Source: Micromonospora sp. WMMD1120 (GTDB lineage Bacteria > Actinomycetota > Actinomycetes > Mycobacteriales > Micromonosporaceae). Taken from it: 64,000 nucleotides of DNA. This document shows positions 44,027 through 53,068 of the stretch, one piece after another (positions within the stretch are counted from its first letter, which is position 1; each line of letters opens with the position of its first letter). The stretch covers positions 7,040,001 to 7,104,000 of the forward strand of contig NZ_JARUBO010000005.1 of NCBI RefSeq assembly GCF_029626235.1, in the 5' to 3' direction. The notes under the pieces were generated by a model that worked only from the letters and a program-made list of their open reading frames with translations, had not been told where the DNA came from and searched no databases. A program made the translations under genes and the position numbers.

Positions 44027-46573
44027 TCAGGTGGCTTCTGGGTCCTCATCGCTCGACTCGGGTGTCGCCGCCGGAGCGCCGGCACCGCCGATCAGCCGGG
44101 CCGCGTCGGTACGACCGCGTCGGGTGCCGGTCTGGTAGGAGCTCATCATCCGGCGCACCTGCTCCGGTGGGCGTACGACGTCCTCGTCGTCCGCCTCGGA
44201 CGGTGCCGGGTCGTCCCGCAGCTCCGGGACGATGTTCGCCTGGCGGACCCGGACGGGCAGGCCGGAGTCGGTCCGCCCGACCTCGGCTCGGGCGGGAACC
44301 GGGCCGCCGTCGGCGACGGTGGCCGGCGTGGCGCCGTTGTCCGCGGGTCGCGCGCGCTCGACGGCGGGCAGTCCGGTGGGCACCGTCGGGGCCTCCAGGG
44401 CTGGTTGACCGACGCCACGCCGGGCCCGGGTGGGCAGGTCGGGTGTCGCGGTGGCCGGTGTCGTGCGCTGCCGGGTGGGCAGCGCCGTCTCGTCGGTCGG
44501 TGTCGACGTGGTGGCGGTGTCGTCGGCGGCGGGTACCGCGGTGCTGACCGGAGCCGCCGTGTCCGGCGCGGTGGTCGTCGACGTGGCCAGCGCGAGGGGC
44601 GCGAGCACTGCGGGACGTGTGGTGTCGGCGGCGGGCGCCGATGGCGCGGGCAGGGCCGACTCGGTGCGGAAGGCGCCGGAGTCCTCCGGGGAGACGTCGG
44701 CCTCGGTGACCAGCTCCTGCGGGATCAGAACGACAGCGGTGGTGCCGCCGTACGCGGACTCCTTCAACCGGACCCGCACGCCGTGTCGCTCGGTCAGCCG
44801 GCTCACCACGTAGAGCCCGAGGCGCGTGGCGTTGGCCAGGTTCAGCTCGGACTGGTCGACGATCCGGTGGTTCGCGGCGGCCAGGTCCTCCTCGCTCATG
44901 CCGAGGCCGCGGTCCTCGATCTCGATGGCGAACCCGTTGGCCACCAGTTGGCCCCGGACCTCGACGGTGGTGTGCGGAGGGGAGAACGACAGCCCGTTCT
45001 CGATCAGCTCGGCGAGCAGGTGGATGACGTCACCGACCGCGCGGCCGGCGAGCGAGACCGGGCCGAGCGGCAGCACGTTGACCCGGGTGTAGTCCTCGAC
45101 CTCGGCCACCGCGCCGCGCACCACGTCGACCATGGGGACGTTGCGTCGCCAGGCCCGACCGGGGGTGGAGCCGGAGAGCACGATCAGGTTCTCCGCGTTA
45201 CGCCGCATCCGGGTGGCCAGGTGGTCGACCCGGAACAGGTCCTCCAGCTCCTCCGCGTCCTGTTCACGCCGCTCCATCGCGTCCAGCAGGGTGAGCTGGC
45301 GGTGCACCAGGGCCTGGGTGCGTCGGGCCAGGCTGAGGAAGACCTCGCGTACGTTGCGGCGCAGCTCGGCCTGCTCGACGGCGGTCCGGATGGCGGTCTC
45401 CTGGACCGCGTTGAAGGCCTTACCGACCTGGCCGATCTCGTCGGTGCCGAACTCCAGGGGTGGCGCCTCGGCGGCCACGTCGACCTCGTCGCCGCGACCG
45501 AGCCGCTCGACCACACCGGGCAGGCGCTCGTTCGCCAGCCGGAAGGCCGCGTCGCGCAGCCGCTCCAGCTGCCGGACCAGGGCGCGGGCCGTGGTGATGG
45601 AGACGATGATCGAGGCGATGACGGCGAGCAGGCCGAGGCCGGTGGCCAGCGCCAGCCGGACGACGACGCCGACGGCGACCGGCGTCGCCCGGTCGACCAC
45701 GCCGTCGCCACCGGCCAGCACGACCTCGCTGATCTCGGTCAGCGCCGGAGCGGTGGTGTCGTTCCACTCGGTGGCGGTCACGGCGGGCCGGCCGGTGCCA
45801 CCGCTCTGCATGACCTGGGTCTCCAGGCTGGTCAGCCTGGTGAAGGTCGCGCCCGCCGACATCGCCTCGTAGCGGCGCTGGTCGGCGGTGGGGAGCCGGA
45901 CCAGCGCCGAGGCGGCGACGAACTGACGGGCGCCGATGATCCGGGTGAACTCCGCCCGCTCGGCGGGGGTGATCCGGCCGGCGGCCAGCACACCGGCCAG
46001 CAGCGCGTCCTCCTGGGACAGCAGCTCCCGGGCCCGGTTGAGGCTGATCAGCGCCGCGGTGTCCTCGGCGACCTGCTCGTCGTCGAGGTTGCCCAGCGCG
46101 TCGTACACCCGGTAGATCGCCTCGATGACGCCGGTGAAGGTCGCGATGGCTCCGGCCCGGTCGATGCTCCGCTCGTCGACCGCCGTACGGGTCTTGTCGA
46201 GGTTCTCCAGACCGGCGATGAGGGTTGTGATCCGCTGGTCGAGCGTGTCGCTGGCCAGCGCGCCGACCTGCCAGCTCTCGGTGGACTTCGTGAACGTCTC
46301 CGCCAGTTGGTCGGTCCGCTGCCGCGCCTCGGCCAGGGCGGCGCGCTGCGCGTCGTCGGGACGACCGAGGTAGGTCAGCGACGCCCGGCGTTCCAACTGC
46401 AACTGCAACAGCAACGGCTCGGTGGGATCGAAGACCTTCGAGTCCAGGGTCTGCACGCCGAGCAGGTTCACCCCGTCCCGGACGGTGACCCAGGCCGTGA
46501 AGCTCCAGAGCGCGACGAGAGAGACGAGAAGAGCAACGACCTTGGTACGCAGATTCGTACTGCGGGAACCCAT
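44027..46573 (-). CDS. cvnA: Conservon sensor histidine-kinase-like protein (CvnA-like)
   Basis: An 848-residue membrane protein. A first membrane helix (about 12-32) and a second (about 305-330) enclose a large extracytoplasmic NIT-type sensor domain. A HAMP region (LERLRDAAFRLANERLPGVVERL) and coiled-coil linker precede the kinase ATPase domain with N-box LAELIENGLSFSP and G-box IEIEDRGLGMSEEDL. No canonical phosphoacceptor His motif stands out, as is common in conservon kinases. The final 220 residues are disordered and Pro/Thr-rich. It carries its own promoter. Confidence 0.9.
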   Translation of the reverse strand: MGSRSTNLRTKVVALLVSLVALWSFTAWVTVRDGVNLLGVQTLDSKVFDPTEPLLLQLQLERRASLTYLGRPDDAQRAALAEARQRTDQLAETFTKSTESWQVGALASDTLDQRITTLIAGLENLDKTRTAVDERSIDRAGAIATFTGVIEAIYRVYDALGNLDDEQVAEDTAALISLNRARELLSQEDALLAGVLAAGRITPAERAEFTRIIGARQFVAASALVRLPTADQRRYEAMSAGATFTRLTSLETQVMQSGGTGRPAVTATEWNDTTAPALTEISEVVLAGGDGVVDRATPVAVGVVVRLALATGLGLLAVIASIIVSITTARALVRQLERLRDAAFRLANERLPGVVERLGRGDEVDVAAEAPPLEFGTDEIGQVGKAFNAVQETAIRTAVEQAELRRNVREVFLSLARRTQALVHRQLTLLDAMERREQDAEELEDLFRVDHLATRMRRNAENLIVLSGSTPGRAWRRNVPMVDVVRGAVAEVEDYTRVNVLPLGPVSLAGRAVGDVIHLLAELIENGLSFSPPHTTVEVRGQLVANGFAIEIEDRGLGMSEEDLAAANHRIVDQSELNLANATRLGLYVVSRLTERHGVRVRLKESAYGGTTAVVLIPQELVTEADVSPEDSGAFRTESALPAPSAPAADTTRPAVLAPLALATSTTTAPDTAAPVSTAVPAADDTATTSTPTDETALPTRQRTTPATATPDLPTRARRGVGQPALEAPTVPTGLPAVERARPADNGATPATVADGGPVPARAEVGRTDSGLPVRVRQANIVPELRDDPAPSEADDEDVVRPPEQVRRMMSSYQTGTRRGRTDAARLIGGAGAPAATPESSDEDPEAT

Positions 46574-46644
46574 TACACCGTCCCTGGCGCGGCCTGTGTG
46601 ATTGGTCAGTCAGAATCGTGGTTTGCACGAATCGACCCCGGCGC

Positions 46645-46673
46645 ACGCTAGCAGCGTCCGGAGTCAGGCTCAA
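46645..46673 (-). promoter_or_regulatory. Sigma70-type promoter for conservon
   Basis: On the minus strand TTGAGC (46673-46668) and TAGCGT (46650-46645) are separated by exactly 17 nt, inside the 110-bp gap between the diterpene cyclase stop and the cvnA ATG. This gives a leader of about 65 nt and suggests the conservon can be transcribed independently of the terpene operon. Confidence 0.55.
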
Positions 46674-46683
46674 GCGTCGCCGA

Positions 46684-48303
46684 TCAGGAGACCGCCGTAC
46701 GCGGCCGCGGGGCGGCCCCGGCCATGTCATTGACCAGATCCGGCTTGAGCTGCGCCAACTGTCGTACGGCGAGAATGGCGGCGCGGACGATCAGCGTGGG
46801 CATATAAAGATCTTTGTCATGCCACAGCGGAATGTGATCGTCGCGACTGTCCACTGTGTTCAGGTGGCGGTATCCGCGACTGATCGCCGCACGCACGCTG
46901 GGTCGGGATGGTCGATCGACACCCAGCAGCACGTGCAGGGCGTAGGCGGTCTCCTCCGTGGTGCCCGACCAGCGCCCCCACGTTCCGTCCGTACGCTGGG
47001 TGGCGACCACCCAGTCGACGGCCCGGTCCACCGCCGCCGCGCCCGCGCCCGCCGGGGCGTACCGGTCGAGCGCCGCGACGACGCAGGAGGTGGCGTAGTA
47101 CGGCGACGCGTGCCAACGGTCCACCCAGGAGCCGTCCGGTTGCTGTTCGTCGCCGAGCCACCTGGCCAGCGCCGCCACCCGGCCGCCGTAGCGGCCGGCG
47201 CCCGCCGACGTGGCGCGGGCGTGCCAGCCGAGCGCCTCCAGCACGTGCGCGTTCGTGGTGACCGAGCGCCCGTCCTCCCCCTGCCAGGTGCAGAAGTGAC
47301 TGCCGAGGTCGAAGCCGAGCAGACTCACCGGGTCCACCGGGTGACCGAGGCGGGCGAGCGCGTAGAGAGCGGCAGAGCTGGTGTCCGCGTCGGCCGGGAG
47401 GCCCGGACCCGTCGACGCGCCCTCCGGCCCGAGCGCGGCGGCCAGCTCGGCGACGAGCTTCGGCGCGGGCCGCACCGGCACGCCGACCCGGGCCAGGGAG
47501 CTCAGCGCCCAGGCCCGCTCGAAGACGGTGATCGGCGTACAGCAGGGCACCGGCCCGTCGAGGAGCCCGACGGCCGCCTCCAGGTAGGCCAGCGCGGACG
47601 GATCGGCGCCGGGCAGCCCCGGGTCGCCGATCCACGCGGCGGTGGCCGCCGGAGAGGCGCCCACGGCCCCGGCGACCAGGGAGACACCAGCGTGGCGGCG
47701 TGCGACCGGCCCGAGCACCTCGAAGGCGTGCAGCAGCTTCTGCGGCACCGGGCGGCCGGTACGCGCCAACGCCTGCACGGCGTCGAGCCGCCGCCGGTCC
47801 ACAGTGGGCAGGCCGCGGAGCCCGTCGACGAACCCCCGACCGGCGGTCGCCGCGAGGGCGGCGAGGTGGTCGTCGACCCGCTGCGCCAGCGCCGCCACGA
47901 TGAGGTCGGCCGCCGGTGTGTCGGGCAACGGCGTACCCCGTCCGAGCCGGTCGGCGAGCAGGCGGAGCCCTCGGCTCGCCGCGGCGGCAAGCTCGGGCGC
48001 GGCCGCCTCCGGCGCGGCCCGCAGGGCGGTGAGCAACGCCTCCACCGCGCTCACCGTCGGCACCACTGCGTAACCGCCGACGCCACCCCACCCACCATCG
48101 TCGCGCTGCTCGTCGAGCAGGTACCGCAGCCGCCGGTCGTGCCCGGTGAGCCACGGCGCGTCGGCGACGAGCCGGGCGGTCTCGTACACCGACGGGCTGA
48201 CCCGTCCCGCCGGTTCCAGCACCATCGCGGCGAGCAGTTCGCGGGCCGAGGCGGCCACCTCCGACTCACCACCGGACCCGGTAACGGTCGGCGACGTGGT
48301 CAC
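46684..48303 (-). CDS. Class II diterpene cyclase
   Basis: A 539-residue class II terpene cyclase of the copalyl-diphosphate-synthase type. The catalytic acid motif appears as D305-A-D307-T308 followed by SSAA, the DxD(T/D) variant used by bacterial cyclases, and QW-like repeats (QRDDGGWGG, QQPDGSWVDRW, QRTDGTWGRW) mark the alpha-helical barrels. It protonates and cyclises GGPP to a copalyl diphosphate type product. The GTG start overlaps the class I synthase stop (GTGA), so it is the third gene of the diterpenoid operon. Stereochemistry of its product cannot be told from sequence. Confidence 0.85.
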   Translation of the reverse strand: MTTSPTVTGSGGESEVAASARELLAAMVLEPAGRVSPSVYETARLVADAPWLTGHDRRLRYLLDEQRDDGGWGGVGGYAVVPTVSAVEALLTALRAAPEAAAPELAAAASRGLRLLADRLGRGTPLPDTPAADLIVAALAQRVDDHLAALAATAGRGFVDGLRGLPTVDRRRLDAVQALARTGRPVPQKLLHAFEVLGPVARRHAGVSLVAGAVGASPAATAAWIGDPGLPGADPSALAYLEAAVGLLDGPVPCCTPITVFERAWALSSLARVGVPVRPAPKLVAELAAALGPEGASTGPGLPADADTSSAALYALARLGHPVDPVSLLGFDLGSHFCTWQGEDGRSVTTNAHVLEALGWHARATSAGAGRYGGRVAALARWLGDEQQPDGSWVDRWHASPYYATSCVVAALDRYAPAGAGAAAVDRAVDWVVATQRTDGTWGRWSGTTEETAYALHVLLGVDRPSRPSVRAAISRGYRHLNTVDSRDDHIPLWHDKDLYMPTLIVRAAILAVRQLAQLKPDLVNDMAGAAPRPRTAVS

Positions 48304-49205
48304 AGCACCCCCCAGAAGTCGGTCGACCGGTAGAACCCGCTGCTGAACCCGATCTGCCGGGCCAGGTAGTCGGCCTGCACCGGACAGGTCGCCCGCAGCG
48401 GCTCCAGCAGCTCACGGGTGTGCGCCACCAGGTGCGCGACGCGGCGCTCGACGTCGGCCCGCTGGGGCACCAGCATCAGCGCGTTCAGGTCGCCCCAGCG
48501 CTTGTCGCGTTCGTATGTCGCGAGGTCGTTGACCAGGCGGAGAATCCGCTGCACCTGGTCGCTGGCCGCCACGAGCGCGTCCAGGTGGGCCAGTGTCGCC
48601 GGGTCGTCCGAGTAGACCCAGTGCACGACGTTGACCACCGTGCAGGCCAGGTTGGCCGCGTTGTCCAGGTATTCGTCGAGGGTGGGCAGCGCGCCGGTGG
48701 CCTGCTTCCAGTCCCACTCCCGCGCCATGGCGTCGAGCACCGCCCGCAACTCGTCGCGCCACACCTGCCCGTGGGACGCGTACGCCGGCACTGTCGCCAG
48801 CTCGTCGCGCAGTTCGGCGAGGAATCGGCCGAGCGAGTCGTCCTCCGCCGGCTCCCCGCCGTCCGCGACGGCGAGACACCGTGCGGTCAGCCGGTCGATC
48901 TCGGCACGGGTACGCGCCTCGTGGTCGACGAGCCAGTCGACGGCGAAGCCCCACAGCACGGCTCGGTTCGTCACCCGTAGCTGGTCGACGTCGCACCAGG
49001 GTGCGCCGAACGCGATGGCCATCGCGACGTTGCCGAACAGCGCCGGGTCGAAGGGGGACGCCGGAAAGAGATCGGGGTACGCCGCGGCGCGTTTGGCGAG
49101 GTCACGTTGGCCCTTCGCGGCGAGGGCGCAGATCCGGCCCTGTTCGGCGGCCAGCGCCATCTGGTCGCCGCCGGTGATCGGCGGCGACGCGTGCCCAGCG
49201 GTCAT
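48300..49205 (-). CDS. Class I diterpene synthase
   Basis: A 301-residue class I terpene synthase. The Mg-binding NSE motif is well preserved as NDLATYERD (ND-x2-T-x3-D, about residue 225). The Asp-rich motif is degenerate: D90-WLV-D94-HE rather than DDxxD. It is coupled both upstream (ATGA with the P450) and downstream (GTGA with the cyclase). It probably ionises the copalyl-type diphosphate made by its partner. The set P450 / class I / class II matches the isopimaradienol operon described in Salinispora arenicola; the product here is inferred only. Confidence 0.82.
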   Translation of the reverse strand: MTAGHASPPITGGDQMALAAEQGRICALAAKGQRDLAKRAAAYPDLFPASPFDPALFGNVAMAIAFGAPWCDVDQLRVTNRAVLWGFAVDWLVDHEARTRAEIDRLTARCLAVADGGEPAEDDSLGRFLAELRDELATVPAYASHGQVWRDELRAVLDAMAREWDWKQATGALPTLDEYLDNAANLACTVVNVVHWVYSDDPATLAHLDALVAASDQVQRILRLVNDLATYERDKRWGDLNALMLVPQRADVERRVAHLVAHTRELLEPLRATCPVQADYLARQIGFSSGFYRSTDFWGVL

Positions 49206-50587
49206 GCGGAGACGCTCCGCGTCGGTCGCAGCGTCACCTCGACACGCTCCAGCGGACGGAGCGCGGCGGCCACCTTGATACCGGGCACCGCCTGCCGTCG
49301 CAGCCGGAACCGGAACCGGCTCAGGACGGTGGCCACGATCAGCATCGCTTCCAGGTAGAAGAGGTGCATCCCGATGCACTGGTGCGGACCGCCACCGAAG
49401 GGGAAGTGCGCGTACCGGTGCCGGTTGCGGACCTGCTCGGGTGCGAAGCGGTCCGGGTCGAAGACCTCGGGTCGGTCCCAGAACGCCGACATCCGGTGGG
49501 TGATCAGCGGGCTGACCACGAGAGTCGCGCCCGCCTCGATACGGACACCGCCGATCACGTCGGCCGCCACCGCCCGGCGCGGGAACAGCCAGCCGATCGG
49601 GTAGAGCCGCAGCAGCTCGTCGAGCACCTGTCGGGTGTACCTCAGCTCGCGCAGGTGCTCGCGTCGCACCGGCGCGTCGCCGACCACCCTGTCGATCTCC
49701 TCGTACAGCCGCTCGGCGATGTGCTCGTCCTGGGCGATGTGCGGCCAGAGCCAGGTGAGCACGCTGATCGTGGTCTCGGTGGTGGTGGCGACCATGGAGA
49801 CGGTGTCGTCGCGGACCTGCCGCTCGTCGAGCCGGCCGCCGGCCTCGGTGCGGCCCCGCCAGAGGGTGGCGATGATGTCGTCACCGTCGGTCTCGGCCGT
49901 CGTCCTGGCGGCCCGGACGATCGGGAGGACCGTGTCGTCGATGAGCTTGACGGCGTCGCGGAACGCGCGGTCGCCGGGCATCGGCATGGACAGCGGCGCC
50001 CACGGCACCATCAGCCGCGGCATCACCGACCAGGCGATCGCGTCCTGGGCCTCCATGATGCGCATGGCCTGCGGCACCGAGATCCGGTCGGCGAAGAAGA
50101 CCCGCATGATCGCCGAGCAGACGACCCTGGCCTGCACGGTGCCCATGTCCACCGGCTGACCGGTGCGGGCCGGCTCGTCCAGCTCGTCGACGGCCTCCTC
50201 GATCGCCTCGGCCAGCCGGTCGACGAGCGAGTCCACGCGCCGGGCGGTGAACAGCGGCTGGAGCACGTACCGGCTGTTCTTCCAGTAGTCGCCGTCACTG
50301 AGGATGCCGTCACCGAACAGCCGCTTCAGCGGACGCCACTGGAGACCGTCGCCGGCCCGGACGTAGTTGTCGGACTTCTCGCGCAGCACCTGTTGCAGGT
50401 GCTCGGGTCGGGTGACCAGGTAGGGCCGGAACGCCCCGAGGCTGAGCTTCACCACCTCGCCCCGGGACCGCTCGCCCAGATCGACGAGGGTGCGGGCGGG
50501 ATCGCGGAACAGGTGGGGCACCACGTGGCGAAGCGGGATCGCGCCCGCCCGTCGCGGCTGGACCGGCACTGTCGGAGGCGCTGCCAC
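49202..50587 (-). CDS. Cytochrome P450 of the diterpene operon
   Basis: A 461-residue P450 with the I-helix segment MVATTTETTISVLTW (the usual AGxxT Gly is Thr), the ExxR as DELLRLYP, and heme-binding FPFGGGPHQCIGMHLF. It is the first gene of the three-gene operon; its TGA overlaps the class I synthase ATG. It probably hydroxylates the diterpene scaffold. GTG 50587 is favoured by a GGGAG about 11 nt upstream; an in-frame GTG at 50614 is an alternative. Redox partners are not encoded here. Confidence 0.87.
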   Translation of the reverse strand: MAAPPTVPVQPRRAGAIPLRHVVPHLFRDPARTLVDLGERSRGEVVKLSLGAFRPYLVTRPEHLQQVLREKSDNYVRAGDGLQWRPLKRLFGDGILSDGDYWKNSRYVLQPLFTARRVDSLVDRLAEAIEEAVDELDEPARTGQPVDMGTVQARVVCSAIMRVFFADRISVPQAMRIMEAQDAIAWSVMPRLMVPWAPLSMPMPGDRAFRDAVKLIDDTVLPIVRAARTTAETDGDDIIATLWRGRTEAGGRLDERQVRDDTVSMVATTTETTISVLTWLWPHIAQDEHIAERLYEEIDRVVGDAPVRREHLRELRYTRQVLDELLRLYPIGWLFPRRAVAADVIGGVRIEAGATLVVSPLITHRMSAFWDRPEVFDPDRFAPEQVRNRHRYAHFPFGGGPHQCIGMHLFYLEAMLIVATVLSRFRFRLRRQAVPGIKVAAALRPLERVEVTLRPTRSVSA

Positions 50588-50932
50588 GGGATCTGACTCT
50601 CCCTTTGTGAACACTCGTTGTCGCGAGACGACTATGCGGAGTGAGGTATTCGTGGAGCATGCCATCGCCTGCCCGCGTTCCTCTAGCCGCCGAAAGCGAA
50701 ATTTTCACGCGCAACGAGCGCAGCACAACAGAGTTCGATCTACGGGAAGTGCGCATACCACAGATCCCGCAGGTAGCGGTGGCATTGATCACCAGTCGGC
50801 CTGACGGGCGGCCAATAGTGATGAACATCACTGTCAGCTCCGGTGGCGAGTCGGTCCAGCCGTCCGACTCGCCCGACCCGTGGAACGACCGAATCCGGGC
50901 GACGCCCGACGCCCTGTGCCAGGCTCGGTGAC
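50588..50932. other. Lower-GC intergenic region upstream of terpene operon
   Basis: A 345-bp region visibly less G/C-rich than its neighbours. A plus-strand ORF (50641-50931, 96 codons, GTG start) is open but its codons lack the third-position G/C bias of real genes here, it has no family resemblance and no ribosome binding site, so it is not called. The terpene operon promoter must lie in this region, but no convincing -35/-10 pair is seen. Confidence 0.4.
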
Positions 50933-51181
50933 ATGGACGACAAGACCATCCTGAACCGGATCTCCGAGTTGGTCGACGAGGAGCACAAGCTGCGCGCCGA
51001 GGCCCAGGCGCACGAGTCGGGCACCGCTGGCGAGGCCAGCGAGCGACTGCGGGCCCTGGAGGAGTCCCTCGACCAGTGCTGGGACCTGCTGCGCCGCCGA
51101 CGGGCCGCCCGGGACACCCACGGCGACCCGGACGCCCAGGGCGAACGCCCCAAGCCAGAGGTCGAGCGCTACCTGCAATGA
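50933..51181 (+). CDS. DUF2630 small protein
   Basis: An 82-residue charged helical protein (MDDKTILNRISELVDEEHKLRAEAQ...LEESLDQCWDLLRRRRAARDTHGDP...VERYLQ) matching the DUF2630 pattern widespread in actinobacteria. An AGGCT box 7 nt before the ATG suggests leaderless translation. It converges with the RIO kinase across a clear terminator. Function is unknown. Confidence 0.85.
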   Translation: MDDKTILNRISELVDEEHKLRAEAQAHESGTAGEASERLRALEESLDQCWDLLRRRRAARDTHGDPDAQGERPKPEVERYLQ

Positions 51182-51190
51182 CCGGTACGG

Positions 51191-51219
51191 CGGGTCGGGC
51201 GGTCATCCCGCCCGACCCG
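51191..51219. terminator. Bidirectional terminator
   Basis: Perfect 12-bp stem CGGGTCGGGCGG / CCGCCCGACCCG with a 5-nt loop, between the convergent DUF2630 and RIO-kinase genes. Confidence 0.82.
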
Positions 51220-51224
51220 TCCGA

Positions 51225-52157
51225 TCAGCGAAAGCCCGCCTCGCGCAGCAACTCCCCCGTCAACGCGGCGGGGTCGACCTGCTCGGCCGGCAGACCGCGG
51301 GCCGCGAACCAGGTGCCCACCACCCGCACGTCGCGAGCCAGGAACTCCGGCCCCTGCGGGTTGGCCACCACGTCGACCACCTGCGGCAGGTCGATCACGA
51401 CCAGCCGCCCCCGGTGCACGAGGAGGTTGTACGGCGACAGGTCACCGTGGGCGTACCCGGCCCGCGCCAGCACCCGCAGCGCCTCCACCAACTGGCCCCA
51501 CAGGTCGCGCAACTCGCGCCGGCCGGGTCGTAGCTGGGCCAGCCGGGGCGCCGCCTGCCCGGACTCGGCGTCACCGACGAACTCCAGCATCAACTCGGTG
51601 CCGCGCAACTGCACCGGGTACGGCACGGCGATCCGGTCCTGCCCGGCGCCGATCTCCCAGAGTCGGGCCAGGGCCGCGAACTCGGCGGCCGCCCACTGCC
51701 CCGCGATCATCTGCCGGCCGAACGCCGTCCGACCCGCCATCGCCCGGTTCTCCCGGGACCGGCGTACGCGACGGCCCTCAAGGTAGCCGGCGTCCCTGTG
51801 GAACAGCCGGTGCTCGGAGTCGCGGTACCGCTTGACCGCCAGCAGACAGGACCGGTCGCTGTCAGGCACCGCCCGACGGACCAGGTGGACGTCCGCCTCC
51901 TTGCCGGTCTTCAGCACACCCAGTTCGGTGTCCTTGGCGGCCAACTCGGTGACCAGCCAGGCCGGATGTGGTTCGGGCCCGTGCACGGCGTCGTCCCAGG
52001 ACGACCAGCGCTCGCCGGTGTCCGGGTCGGGCTCGCTGTCCGGGTCCGTGGGCGGCTCGCCGGGCCGCCCACGCTTCAGAAACTGTGGTTCGTCGTCGTC
52101 GAAGCGGCGCTTGCCGCGGCTCCGGCGCTCCAGCGCCGGGAGGTCATGATCGCGCAC
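51225..52157 (-). CDS. RIO-type serine/threonine protein kinase
   Basis: A 310-residue RIO1-like kinase: nucleotide loop LKTGKEADVHLV, catalytic Lys in LAVKRYRD, catalytic loop YAHGDLSPYNLLVH and metal-binding VVIDLPQVVD, the RIO-specific form of the DFG region. The N-terminal 60 residues are charged and disordered. GTG 52157 gives a start VRDHDLPALERRSRGKRRF like other actinobacterial homologues I recall; the frame extends upstream to 52304. RIO kinases act in ribosome maturation in archaea and eukaryotes; the bacterial role is unclear. Confidence 0.85.
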   Translation of the reverse strand: MRDHDLPALERRSRGKRRFDDDEPQFLKRGRPGEPPTDPDSEPDPDTGERWSSWDDAVHGPEPHPAWLVTELAAKDTELGVLKTGKEADVHLVRRAVPDSDRSCLLAVKRYRDSEHRLFHRDAGYLEGRRVRRSRENRAMAGRTAFGRQMIAGQWAAAEFAALARLWEIGAGQDRIAVPYPVQLRGTELMLEFVGDAESGQAAPRLAQLRPGRRELRDLWGQLVEALRVLARAGYAHGDLSPYNLLVHRGRLVVIDLPQVVDVVANPQGPEFLARDVRVVGTWFAARGLPAEQVDPAALTGELLREAGFR

Positions 52158-52358
52158 TGTGGTGAGGTTCCCTTGGTCGAGGCTGAGGTGGGCAGGTGGA
52201 AGCGACCTGCGAAGACGGTCATGACCGACCCCCTCTCCTCGACCGGGCGCGCCCGGGGTGCACCATGCGCGGACAATGCTCGCCGTCGCACCACGCGTGG
52301 TCAACCGAATTACCGCCGAGAGCGCGTCACCGGCCCGCCGGGAGGCGCGGTGCGCACG

Positions 52359-53003
52359 TCAGCGGGCGAGCACGGTGGCGACAGCGGCGATCAACCCGTC
52401 CGCGGTACGGCTCGGCGCGAACCGGACGTCGGACCAGGTCCGCCCACGGTGCAGCCACACGCTGGGCAACCCGACCGCCGCGGCGCCACCGATGTCCGCC
52501 TCCGGGCTGTCACCGACCACCCATGCGCCGCGCAGCGGCATCCGGACCCGTTGGGCGGCGAGCGCGAAGATCCGTGGGTTGGGTTTGCTGACGCCGGCCT
52601 CCTCGGAGATCACCCAGTCCGCGACGTACTGGTCCAGCCCGGTGCGACGGATCTTGGCGTCCTCGACGCGTACCGTGCCGTTGCAGACCACCACCGGCAC
52701 CCAGCCGGCGTCGTCGGCGATCCGCAGCGCGCAGGCGGTCAGCGAGTCGAGCCGGGTCTGCGCCACCACCCCGTCGTGCAGCTCCTCCACCAGGTCGATC
52801 GAGGGGACGCGCAGCTCGTAGCGGTCCCGGATGGCGTCCGCGAGATCCCAACGGTCGGTCAGTCCGTCGGCGTCGATCGAGACCAACCAGTCGATGTCGG
52901 TGAACGGCGCGCCGATGCTGTCCAGGAAGCGCTCACCCCAGCGGCGGAACGCCCCGGCCCGATCCAGCAGGGTGTTGTCCAGGTCCAGGAGGAGCAGTGG
53001 CAC
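52359..53003 (-). CDS. HAD-superfamily hydrolase
   Basis: A 214-residue haloacid-dehalogenase-like phosphatase: motif I LLLDLDNTLLD, motif II VVVCNGT, motif III Lys in EEAGVSKPNPRIF, and motif IV VGDSPEADIGGA. The cap domain is helical (C1 type). The substrate is a small phosphorylated molecule, not determinable. GTG 53003 follows a TAGGGT box by 6 nt, predicting a leaderless transcript. Confidence 0.85.
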   Translation of the reverse strand: MPLLLLDLDNTLLDRAGAFRRWGERFLDSIGAPFTDIDWLVSIDADGLTDRWDLADAIRDRYELRVPSIDLVEELHDGVVAQTRLDSLTACALRIADDAGWVPVVVCNGTVRVEDAKIRRTGLDQYVADWVISEEAGVSKPNPRIFALAAQRVRMPLRGAWVVGDSPEADIGGAAAVGLPSVWLHRGRTWSDVRFAPSRTADGLIAAVATVLAR

Positions 53004-53009
53004 TCGGGC

Positions 53010-53015
53010 ACCCTA
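53010..53015 (-). promoter_or_regulatory. -10 box of leaderless HAD gene
   Basis: TAGGGT on the minus strand, 6 nt before the GTG at 53003. Confidence 0.45.
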
Positions 53016-53068
53016 CGGGACCGACGTGTCCGCCAACAGAGCCGGCGGGTTTCCACCGCACGACGTGC

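Noticed and set aside
44405..46651. 748-codon plus-strand ORF opposite cvnA
   Set aside because: Antisense shadow of the conservon kinase gene.
50641..50931. 96-codon plus-strand ORF upstream of DUF2630
   Set aside because: No codon bias, no ribosome binding site and no family resemblance; kept only as a low-GC region note.
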